Part shown: piece by piece, positions 51,640 through 61,100 of the stretch | Numbering within the stretch: position 1 is the first letter of the stretch | Layout: every line of letters starts with the position of its first letter | Source of the DNA: Wenjunlia tyrosinilytica | GTDB taxonomy: Bacteria; Actinomycetota; Actinomycetes; Streptomycetales; Streptomycetaceae | Direction of reading: 5' to 3' | DNA length: 64,000 nucleotides | Assembly (NCBI RefSeq): GCF_014646055.1 | Contig: NZ_BMMS01000025.1 | Location: 62,001 to 126,000, forward strand | Position numbers and translations under genes: made by a program | The notes under the pieces: generated by a model | The model's input: the letters and a program-made list of their open reading frames with translations, nothing else | Database searches by the model: none | What the model was told of the DNA's origin: nothing

Positions 51640-54600
51640 ATGTCTGAGCCGACAGCGCGGCGCGAGGCCGGAAAGAGCCGCCAGTCAGGACCCGGGGGAA
51701 TCCCCGCACCCCGTCAGGACGACATCGCTGTCGTCGGCGTCGGATGCCGCTTCCCCGGCGGCGTCCGCGATGTCGACACCTTCTGGGACGTCCTTCTCGA
51801 GGGCCGGGACATCGTGGCGCCGGTCCCGTCGGACCGCTGGGACGAGAGCTTCTTCCACGACGACCCCAAGAACCCCGGCACCACGTACTGCCGCGAGGGC
51901 GGCTTCCTCACCGACATCGACCGCTTCGACGCGGAGTTCTTCGGCATCTCGCCCCGCGAGGCCCGGGAGATGGACCCCCAGCAGCGGCTCCTGCTCGAGG
52001 TCTCCTGGCAGGCCATGGAGGACGCCGGGGTGCCGAGGGAGCGCTGGCACGGCAGCCGCACCAGCGTCCACATGGGCATCCTGGGCTCCGACTACCTTCT
52101 CCTGCACACCAAGGCCGCGGGCACCGAGACGATCGACCCCTACTTCGCCAGCGGCAAGGAGTTCAGCTTCGCCGCCGGGCGCATCGCCTACACCTTCGGG
52201 CTGCACGGCCCCACGATGTCGGTGAACACCGCGTGCTCCTCCTCCCTCGTCGCCGTGCACCTGGCCTGCCAGAGCCTGCGCAGCGGCGAGGCCGACACCG
52301 CCCTGGCCGGCGGTGTCAACGCGATCATCACTCCCGAGCTCACCGTGTTCATGGGCAAGGTGCAGGCGCTGTCGCCCACCGGCCGCTGCAAGCCGTTCGA
52401 CGCCCGCGCCGACGGGATCGTGCGCGGTGAGGGGTGCGGTGTCGTCGTCCTCAAGCGGTACGCCGACGCCCTGCGCGACAACGACCAGGTCTACGGCGTC
52501 ATCCGCGGCACCGCGGTCAACCAGGACGGGCACAGCGCCGGCCTGACCGCTCCCAACGCCCTTGCGCAGCAGGCCCTGCTGCGCACCGCGCTGGAGTCCG
52601 CCGGACTCGGCCACGAGATGCCCTCGTACGTAGAGGCGCACGGAACCGGTACCCCGCTCGGCGACCCACTGGAGATCTCCGCCCTCACCGAGGTCATCGG
52701 CAGGCACCGCCCCGAGGACCGCCGCCTGATCGTCGGCTCGCACAAGGCGAACTTCGGCCACATGGACTCCGCGGCCGGTATCGCGGGCCTGCTCAAGACC
52801 CTGATGGTGCTGCGCCACCGCACCGTCCCGCCGCAGATCCACCACAAGCACCCCTCGCCGCTGGTCGACTGGGAGCGCTCGGGGATCACCGTCCCCACCG
52901 TGCCCACCCCGCTGCCCACGGTGGACGGCCACGCGGTCAACGGGGTCAGCGCGTTCGGTCTGTCCGGCACCAACGCCCATGTCCTGGTCTCCACTCCGCC
53001 CGAGCCCTCCACCCGCAAACGCGCCAAGGCACAGCGGCAGCCCGCCCCGCGGACGCTGCTCGTCTCCGCGTCCAGCGCCGAGGGCCTGGAACAGCTCGCG
53101 GGCGACTACCGGCGGGCGCTCAGCGGATCGCCCTGGACGGGCACCCGCACCGCCTCGCCGGACGCGGTGCTGGCGGCCGCCGCCGTGCGCCGAACCCACC
53201 ACCGGCACCGCCTCGCCGTCGTCGGCGACACCACCGAGGAACTCGCCGAGGCACTGGAGGCCTTCCGCACCGGGGAGCGGCGGGCCGGGGCGATCTCCGG
53301 CGAGGCCGAGGACCGGATCGGCAAGGTGGTCCATGCCTTCTCCGGCCAGGGCTCGCAGTACCCGGGTGTGGCCATGGACCTCTACGGGTCGGAACCTGTC
53401 GTACGCGAGACGCTGGACGAGTGCGACGCGCTCCTGCGCGAGCATGCCGACTGGTCCCTGCTCGACGTCCTGCGGGACGAGGACCCGGCACGCGTCAAGG
53501 CCACCGAGGTGGCCCAGCCCGCGCTCTTCGCCGTCCAGATCGCGCTGTCGCGGTTGTGGCGGTCGTGGGGAGTGGTCCCCGACGCCGTGATCGGCCACAG
53601 CATGGGCGAGGTGGCCGCCGCCGTCGTCGCGCAGGCGCTGACCCTGCCCGAGGCCGCCCGCCTCATCGTGGAGCGGGGCCGTCTGATGCAGCGGGCCACC
53701 GGCTCCGGCCGGATGGTCGCGGTGGAGCTGAGCGCCGCAGAGGTCGTCAAACGTCTCGGCGGGCGCTACCCCGAGGTGAGCGTGGCCACCGTCAACGGCC
53801 CGACATCCGTGGTGATCGCGGGCCCTCCCGCCCCGGTCGAGGGAGCGGTCGGCGAGCTGCGCCGCAGCGGCGCCAACGCGGTGCCGCTGCCCGTGGACTA
53901 CGCCTTCCACCACCCGCTGATGCGCGGCTACGGCGACGAACTCGAGGCGTTCCTGGCCGACCTGACGCCGTCGGCGCCCACCGTGCCGTTCCTTTCCACG
54001 GCCACGCGGGAGGAGACGGCGCCGCCGCTGGACGCGGCCTACTGGGGCCGCAATCTGCGTGATCCCGTCCTGTTCTGGCCGGCCGTGGACCGCCTGCTGA
54101 CCGCGGGAAACGCCGTCTTCGTCGAGATCGGCGCCCACCCCGTGCTCGGACGGCCCGTACAGGCCGCCCTGACCCAGCGGGGCCGACTCGGCCCCGTCGT
54201 CGGCTCGCTGGCCCGCGGCAAGGCGGGTGCGACCACCCTCGCGCAGGCCAGGGCCAAGCTGCACGTGGCCGGAGTGGGCATCGACTGGCAGGGGTTCTTC
54301 CCCCAGCCGGTGAGCCCCGTCGGCCTGCCGCCGCACCGCTGGGCCGACCAGCGCTACTGGCTCTCGGGTGTCGAGCGCGGCCGCCAGACCAACGGGGGAC
54401 TGCTGCGCTCGGACGGACTGCGGGCCGAGGTCCGGCTGTTCGACGCCCGGGGAAGGCTGGTCGGGGAGCTGGCCGGGGCCTCGGTGGTGAGTGACACCGC
54501 CGCGCCCGCCGCCCCCACCGCCGCGCCCGCCGCCCCCGCCCTGGCTGCCCCCGCCCCGGCCGCCGCCGCACCCGTCGTCCCCGCCCCGTCCGCCCCCGCT

Positions 54601-57600
54601 CCGGTCGCCGCACCCGTCGTCCCTGCCACGGCCGCCGCACCTGTGGCCCCCGTGAGCCCCGCCCCCGAGGCGACCGCGCCCGCGGTCCCCGCCGACGGAT
54701 ACCAGCGCGACGAGGTCGCCGCCGCCGTGCAGAGCGCGCTGGCCGTCGTCCTGGGGCACCCCCCGGGCCAACGCCTGCCCCGCCAGCGCGGGTTCTTCGA
54801 GCTGGGCATCGACTCGATCTCCGTCTCCGAGCTCGCCCGCCGGGTGCAGGACGCGCTCGGCTGCCCGCTCGACGGCGCGGACGTCCTGTCCCACGCGAGC
54901 ATCGAGGCGCTGACCGACTACATCCTGACCCTCCAGCCGGAGCCGCCGGCCCAGCCGTCAGCGGTGTCCGGCGCGGTGCCCGCCTCGTTCGCGGGGGCGG
55001 CTGCCGCGCAGCCGCCGACCGGCCCCGAGCCGATCGCGATCGTCGGCATCGGGCTGCGCGTGCCGGGCGGAGCCGACAGTCCCGAGTCGTTCTGGCGCCT
55101 GCTCGAGGACCGTACCGACGCCACGGGCGATGTCCCGCTGGAGCGCTGGGACGCCGCGTCCCTGCTCGCCGACGGCAAGGTCGGAGCGGGCCGGGTGGCC
55201 ACCAAGCGCGGCGCGTTCCTCGACGCGGTGGACGGCTTCGACCACGGCTTCTTCCGGATCTCCCCGCGCGAGGCCCGCAGCATGGACCCGCAGCAGCGGC
55301 TCTTCCTCGAAGTGGCCTGGGAGTCGCTGGAGGACGCGGGTATCGCGGTCGACACACTGCGTGGAGGCCGCACCGGCGTGTTCGTCGGCCTCAACACCAC
55401 GGACTACACGCAGCTGGTGACGCGCAGCCAGAACGACATCGACCTCTATTACGGCACCGGCAACTCCTTCAGCGGCGCCGCGGGACGGCTGTCCTACTTC
55501 CTCGGGGTGCGCGGTCCCAGCATCGCCGTCGACACCGCGTGCTCCTCCTCGCTGACGGCCGTGCACCTGGCCTGCCAGAGCCTGCGGGCGGGGGAGAGCG
55601 AGGTGGCGCTCGCGGGCGGGGCCAATGTGATGTCCACACCGACGGTCTTCCTGGCCATGTCGGCGGCCGGAGCGCTGGCCCCCGACGGCCGCTGCAAGAC
55701 GTTCGACGACTCCGCCGACGGCTACGGCCGCGGCGAGGGCGCGGGTGCACTGGTTCTCAAGACGCTGTCGAGGGCCACTCGCGACGGTGACCGGGTGTAC
55801 GCGGTCATTCGCGGCAGCGCCGTCAATCAGGACGGGGCGAGCGGCGGTCTGACGGTGCCCAGCGGCGAGGCCCAGGAAGAGGTCATCAGGACCGCCCTGG
55901 ACCAGGCCGGCATGGGCCCGGACGACATCGACTACATCGAGGCGCACGGCACCGGCACCCGGCTGGGCGACGCCATAGAACTGCGGGCCCTGGCCGGGGC
56001 GGTGGGACAGCGCAGGCCGTTCGCCAAGCCGTTGCTCGTCGGCTCCGTCAAGACCAACGTGGGCCACCTCGAGGCGGCCGCCGGAGTCACCGGTCTGATC
56101 AAGATCGTGCTGTCGCTGAGGCACGAGGAGATCCCCGCCCATCTGCACGTCTCCCGGCCCACCCGCCAGGTCGCCTGGGACCGGCTGCCGCTGAAGGTCG
56201 TCACCGAGCCCACACCCTGGCCCGTGGGAGAGCGCCCGCGCAGCGCGGGGGTCAGCGCGTTCGGCTTCACCGGCACCAACGCCCATGTCGTGGTGCAGGA
56301 GGCGCCTGCCCCGGCGACGGCCGGGGGACGGCCCGTGCCGGACTCGCGCCCGCTGGTGCTCACCTCCTCCGCGCTGACGCCCGCCGCACTGCGCGCCGCG
56401 GCGGCCAGGCTGCGGGAACGTGTCGCCGGTGCCGACGAGGCCGAACTGGCCGATCTGTGCTGGGTCTCCGGAGCGCGGCGCACCCACCACGAGCACCGGT
56501 TCGCCGTGACCGGCCGCACCCGGGCGGAACTGCTCGACGGCATCGCGTCCGTGGAGCGGGGCGAGAGCGCCGAGGGCGTTCGCGTCGGCACCGCCCGGCC
56601 GGGGGAGTTCCGGCGGCTGGCCGTGATGTACGGCGCCGCCGCACCCGCCCTGCCCTGGGCGCGGCTGCTCGGGGACGCCCCCGCCGACGACGGCCTCTCG
56701 CCCGAGGCCGTACTCGGCGGTGCGGAACGGCTCGCGGCCTTCCGCTCCACCGTCACCGACCTGGACGCCGCACTGCGGGACGCCGTCGGCATCTCCCCGG
56801 TGCGGGCGTGGGAGTCGGGGGAGAGGCCGCGGAGCGGCTCCCTCCACGAGCGCGCCCTGGTCTTCGCCGGGCATCTGGCGGCCACCGCCGTCCGCGCGGC
56901 GATCGGCATCCACCCCGACGCGGTGGTCGGCCACGGCGTCGGCGAACTCGCCGCCGCCCACGCGGCGGGTGAGCTCGAACTCGCCGAGGCGGTGCGGATG
57001 CTGGCCGAGGAGCGGACACCGGGCGACCTCGGCAAGCCGGGAACGCTGCCCCGGTACTCCACCGAGGGCGGCTGGCCGGGCCTGGCGAACCAGCTCGTCG
57101 AGGACGGTATCGAAGCCCTGCTGGACATCGGCAGCGGCAGCCCCTCCGTGGCGATGCTGCGCTCCGCGCTCCAGGCACGCGACGCCGAGGTGCTGGTGCT
57201 CACCGCCCCCGCCGGACAGGCGGGCGCGGCCACTTCCGCGCCGACCGCGGTGGGCGACCTGATGACGGACGCGGCGGCCCTGCATGTGCACGGCTGCCGG
57301 ATCGACTGGGACCTGCTGATCCCCGGCGGGCACCGCCTGGTCTCGCTGCCGGGCTACCCGTGGCAGCGCAAGCGCCACTGGATAGAGCTGCCCAAGGACA
57401 CCTCCGCCCCCGTGGCGCCCCCGAAGCCCGCTCCCGCGCCGTCGGCCGTCGGCCCCCTGCCGTACAGCGGCTCGCTCAGCGGCACCTCCACGAACGGCAG
57501 CCCCACGACCGGCAGCCCCGCCAACGGGAGTCCGGCCCACGGGAGCCCCGCCGACGAGGGTTCGGCCAACGGCAGTGCGGCCCATGCGACCCCGGCCAAC

Positions 57601-58116
57601 GGCAGCGCGTTCGACGAACCCCCGGCCGCCTCGGTGAACGTGAGCCCCGCCGACCCCGACGCGACCCCGCTGGTCGCCGAGCTCACCCCCCTCGGCCCGG
57701 AGGACCGGCGGGAGCGGATGCTCGACGTCATCCTCGCCATGGTGGCCGCGGTACTCGGCGGCGACGACGACATCGGCCCCGACCAGGGCTTCTTCGACCT
57801 GGGCCTGGACTCGGTGCTCGGCGCCGAGCTCAAGCAGCGCGCCGAGGAGGCACTGGGCCGCGAACTGCCCGGCACCGTCATGTTCGAGTGCCCCAACGCC
57901 CGTTCCTTCGCCGACTTCGTCCTCGACGACGTCTTCGGCGAACCCCAGACCGCGCCGGGAGCCGACGAGGCCATCCCGCACGACAGCGCGACACCCGCAC
58001 CCGGGGGCGACCCCGAGGACGGACTGGACGATCTCAGTGACGACGCACTGATGGGACGTCTGCTCTCCGCGCTCTCCAGCTCCGAATCAATGCTGACCGA
58101 GGGAGACCGACCATGA
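51640..58116 (+). CDS. Type I PKS: KS-AT-ACP-KS-(inactive AT)-ACP
   Basis: 2158 residues, two modules, no reductive domains. KS1 (about 27-445) has Cys199 in TACSSS, EAHGTGT and ANFGH. AT1 (about 560-880) has Ser654 in GHSMGE and YAFHHP in place of the HAFH/YASH specificity motif, so malonyl-CoA is likely but not certain. ACP1 Ser1059 is in GIDSIS. KS2 (about 1127-1550) has Cys1301 and is complete. AT2 (about 1660-1915) is shortened and reads GHGVGE, with Gly1766 in place of Ser, so it cannot load ACP2. ACP2 Ser2058 is in GLDSVLG. Low-complexity Ala/Pro and Ser/Asn/Gly linkers precede each ACP. ATG 51640 follows GGGGGGAG. The stop overlaps the next PKS start. Confidence 0.93.
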   Translation: MSEPTARREAGKSRQSGPGGIPAPRQDDIAVVGVGCRFPGGVRDVDTFWDVLLEGRDIVAPVPSDRWDESFFHDDPKNPGTTYCREGGFLTDIDRFDAEFFGISPREAREMDPQQRLLLEVSWQAMEDAGVPRERWHGSRTSVHMGILGSDYLLLHTKAAGTETIDPYFASGKEFSFAAGRIAYTFGLHGPTMSVNTACSSSLVAVHLACQSLRSGEADTALAGGVNAIITPELTVFMGKVQALSPTGRCKPFDARADGIVRGEGCGVVVLKRYADALRDNDQVYGVIRGTAVNQDGHSAGLTAPNALAQQALLRTALESAGLGHEMPSYVEAHGTGTPLGDPLEISALTEVIGRHRPEDRRLIVGSHKANFGHMDSAAGIAGLLKTLMVLRHRTVPPQIHHKHPSPLVDWERSGITVPTVPTPLPTVDGHAVNGVSAFGLSGTNAHVLVSTPPEPSTRKRAKAQRQPAPRTLLVSASSAEGLEQLAGDYRRALSGSPWTGTRTASPDAVLAAAAVRRTHHRHRLAVVGDTTEELAEALEAFRTGERRAGAISGEAEDRIGKVVHAFSGQGSQYPGVAMDLYGSEPVVRETLDECDALLREHADWSLLDVLRDEDPARVKATEVAQPALFAVQIALSRLWRSWGVVPDAVIGHSMGEVAAAVVAQALTLPEAARLIVERGRLMQRATGSGRMVAVELSAAEVVKRLGGRYPEVSVATVNGPTSVVIAGPPAPVEGAVGELRRSGANAVPLPVDYAFHHPLMRGYGDELEAFLADLTPSAPTVPFLSTATREETAPPLDAAYWGRNLRDPVLFWPAVDRLLTAGNAVFVEIGAHPVLGRPVQAALTQRGRLGPVVGSLARGKAGATTLAQARAKLHVAGVGIDWQGFFPQPVSPVGLPPHRWADQRYWLSGVERGRQTNGGLLRSDGLRAEVRLFDARGRLVGELAGASVVSDTAAPAAPTAAPAAPALAAPAPAAAAPVVPAPSAPAPVAAPVVPATAAAPVAPVSPAPEATAPAVPADGYQRDEVAAAVQSALAVVLGHPPGQRLPRQRGFFELGIDSISVSELARRVQDALGCPLDGADVLSHASIEALTDYILTLQPEPPAQPSAVSGAVPASFAGAAAAQPPTGPEPIAIVGIGLRVPGGADSPESFWRLLEDRTDATGDVPLERWDAASLLADGKVGAGRVATKRGAFLDAVDGFDHGFFRISPREARSMDPQQRLFLEVAWESLEDAGIAVDTLRGGRTGVFVGLNTTDYTQLVTRSQNDIDLYYGTGNSFSGAAGRLSYFLGVRGPSIAVDTACSSSLTAVHLACQSLRAGESEVALAGGANVMSTPTVFLAMSAAGALAPDGRCKTFDDSADGYGRGEGAGALVLKTLSRATRDGDRVYAVIRGSAVNQDGASGGLTVPSGEAQEEVIRTALDQAGMGPDDIDYIEAHGTGTRLGDAIELRALAGAVGQRRPFAKPLLVGSVKTNVGHLEAAAGVTGLIKIVLSLRHEEIPAHLHVSRPTRQVAWDRLPLKVVTEPTPWPVGERPRSAGVSAFGFTGTNAHVVVQEAPAPATAGGRPVPDSRPLVLTSSALTPAALRAAAARLRERVAGADEAELADLCWVSGARRTHHEHRFAVTGRTRAELLDGIASVERGESAEGVRVGTARPGEFRRLAVMYGAAAPALPWARLLGDAPADDGLSPEAVLGGAERLAAFRSTVTDLDAALRDAVGISPVRAWESGERPRSGSLHERALVFAGHLAATAVRAAIGIHPDAVVGHGVGELAAAHAAGELELAEAVRMLAEERTPGDLGKPGTLPRYSTEGGWPGLANQLVEDGIEALLDIGSGSPSVAMLRSALQARDAEVLVLTAPAGQAGAATSAPTAVGDLMTDAAALHVHGCRIDWDLLIPGGHRLVSLPGYPWQRKRHWIELPKDTSAPVAPPKPAPAPSAVGPLPYSGSLSGTSTNGSPTTGSPANGSPAHGSPADEGSANGSAAHATPANGSAFDEPPAASVNVSPADPDATPLVAELTPLGPEDRRERMLDVILAMVAAVLGGDDDIGPDQGFFDLGLDSVLGAELKQRAEEALGRELPGTVMFECPNARSFADFVLDDVFGEPQTAPGADEAIPHDSATPAPGGDPEDGLDDLSDDALMGRLLSALSSSESMLTEGDRP

Positions 58117-61100
58117 CGACGACGCAGAGCGGCCCGGTTCAGCATGACTACCGGCCCCAGCTCGTCGAGGCCCTGCGCACCATCGAGCGCCTGCAGGACC
58201 GCCTGAAGAACGCCCGCCCTCAGCCCCTCAACGAGCCCATCGCCATCGTCGGCCTCGGCTGCCGCCTGCCGGGCGGCGCCGACGCCCCCGAGTCCTTCTG
58301 GCGGGTGCTGCGCGGCGGGGTGGACACGACCTCCGAGTTCCCACCCGAGCGCGGTGACGCCTCCGCCCTGTACGACCCCGATCCCGACGCGCCCGGCAAG
58401 GCCTATGTCATGCGCGGCGGATTCCTCGGCAGGGTCGACCGGTTCGAGCCCTCGGTCTTCGGCATATCCCCGCGCGAGGCGCTGGGCATGGACCCCCAGC
58501 AGCGCATCCTCCTCGAGGTCGCGTGGGAGGCGCTGGAGCGCGCCGGATACGCCCCCGACAGCCTCAACGGGAGCTCCACCGGCGTCTTCCTCGGCCTGAG
58601 CACCACCGACTACGCGCGGATGCGGCAGAGCCAGGGCGACATCCGCGACGTGGACGCCTACCAGCTCGTCGGCGAGCCCAGCTTCGCCGCGGGCCGTATC
58701 TCCTACACCCTCGGCCTCCAGGGGCCCTGCAAGGTCGTCGACACCACCTGCTCCTCCTCACTGGTGGCGCTGCACGAGGCCTGCCAGGCGCTGCGTCTCG
58801 GCGAGGCAGACATGGCCCTGGCCGGCGGTGTGAACCTCATGCTCTCGCCGTACGGCTTCGTGATGATGAGCAAGTTCGCGGGGCTGTCGCCCGAGGGCCG
58901 GTGCAAGACGTTCGACGCGAGCGCCGACGGCTACGCCCGCGGTGAGGGCGCCGGGCTCGTGGTGCTCAAGCGCTGGTCCGACGCGGTCCGCGACGGCGAC
59001 AACGTCATCGCCCTGGTCCGCGGCACGGCGGTCAACCACGACGGCCGCAGCAGCGGGCTCACCGTTCCCAACCCGGCCGCGCAGCAGGGCGTCATCAAGG
59101 CCGCCCTCACCCAGGCCGGGATCGCCCCCGGCGACGTCGACTACGTCGAGGCGCACGGCACCGGCACCTCGCTCGGCGACCCGATCGAGCTGCGCGCGCT
59201 GGAGGCGGTCATCGGCCGCAACCGCCCCGAGGGGGCCCCGCTGCTCGTCGGCTCGGTGAAGACCAACATCGGCCACCTGGAGTCGGCGGCCGGTGTCGCG
59301 GGCCTGCTCAAGCTGGTGCTCGCCCTCCAGCACGGCGAGATCCCGCCGCACCTGCACTTCAACGAGCCCAACCCGAACGTCGACTGGAGCAAGCTGCACA
59401 TCGAGGTCACGGCCGAGGGGACCGCCTGGCCCGACGTCGAGGGCCGCCCGCGCATCGGCGCGATCAGCAGCTTCGGCGCCAGCGGAACCAACGCGCACGC
59501 CGTGGTCAGCTCCGTCCCCGAGGCGGGCACCGGGCCCAGCCCCGCCCGGGTCCAGCACCCCCACGGTGTCCTGGTCGCCTCCGCCAACAGCGAGGAGGCG
59601 CTGACCGAGGTGGCCCGCAAGTTCGCCCTCCACCTGCGCCGCGACCCCGACATCACGCTTGCCGACGCCTGCTACACCACCCAGGTCGGACGGGCCCGGC
59701 AGACCCACGGCCTGGCCGTGGCCGGGGACTCGCTCGAGGGCCTCGCCGACGCCCTCGAGGCCCACGCGCGCGGCGAGCGCGACCCGCGCCTGGTGACCGG
59801 CAGGCTCCCGGTGCACAAGCACCGCAAGGTGGCCTGGATGTTCACCGGCCAGGGCTCCCAGTACGCCGGAATGGCGCAGGGCCTCGCCGACGAACCCGCG
59901 TTCCGCGAGCCGTTCGACGAATGCGCGGCACTGTTCGACGCCGCCCTGGACCGTCCGCTCACCTCGGTGGTCTGGCCCGCGGAGGGCACCGAGTCGCCGA
60001 TCGACGACACCCGCTACACCCAGCCCGCCCTCTTCGCCGTCGAGTACGCGCTCGCCCGGATGTGGCAGTCCTGGGGACTGAAGCCGATCGCCCTGCTCGG
60101 GCACAGCATCGGCGAGATCGCCGCGGCCTGCGTGGCCGGGGTCTTCGGCCTCGAGGACGCCGTCCGCCTGGTCACCGCCCGCGCGGCTCTCATGGCGCAG
60201 CTGCCCGCCGGCGGAGTGATGGCCGCGGTCACCTGCGACGAGGCCACGGCACTGGCGGCCATCGCCGATCTGACCGGGACCGTCTCCCTCGCCGCGGTCA
60301 ACGGCCCCGAGAGCGTGGTCGTCTCGGGAGCGAAGGACGACGTCGCCACCGCGGTCGCGCGGCTGAAGGAGCAGGGGGTGCGGGCCCAGAACCTCACCGT
60401 CTCGCACGCCTTCCACTCCCCGCTGCTCGCCCCGATGCTGGAGGAGTTCCGGCAGATCGCGCGGAGCATCAGCTACTCGGCCCCGGCCATCCCGCTCATC
60501 TCCAACGTCACCGGCAGGCCCTGGTCCGCGCAGGACCTGGGCCCCGAGTACTGGGTGCGCCACGCCGCCGGGACCGTCCGCTTCCTCGACGGCCTGGGCA
60601 GCCTCTACGGCGACGGCATCCGCACCTTCCTCGAGGTCGGGCCGCAGCCCGTCCTGCTGGGCCTGGGCAACCGCGCCATCGAGGACCCCGACTGCGCCTG
60701 GATCCCGTCGCTGCGCCGCCCGGTCCGTGCCCGCGGCGGCTCCGGGAAGACGCTGCACGACCGGTCCGCCGTCCGCCAGGCACTGGGCACCCTGCACCTG
60801 CGCGGCACGGCCGTCGACTGGGCCGCCGTCCACAAGGGCGAGCAGCTGCGCCGCGTCCCGCTCCCGGCCACCGTGTGGCGCGGCGAGTCCTACTGGTTCG
60901 AGGAGCGCCGCGACGACGCCGGCGGCGCCTCGGCGCCGGAGCGCCCGGCCGGGATCGACGTCCCCGGCGTGGGACGCCGGCTGCGCAGCGCCGTGCCGAC
61001 GTACGAGGTCTCGCTGGACGACCCCAGCTGGGAGCCGTACATCCGCACCGACCACGAGGGGCGCCGCTACCTGCCCATGGGCGCGCTGGCCAAGGTGGTC

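Noticed and set aside
51685-54894. 1069-codon minus-strand frame opposite the first PKS
   Set aside because: Same shadow effect. It has no recognisable domain and no ribosome-binding site.
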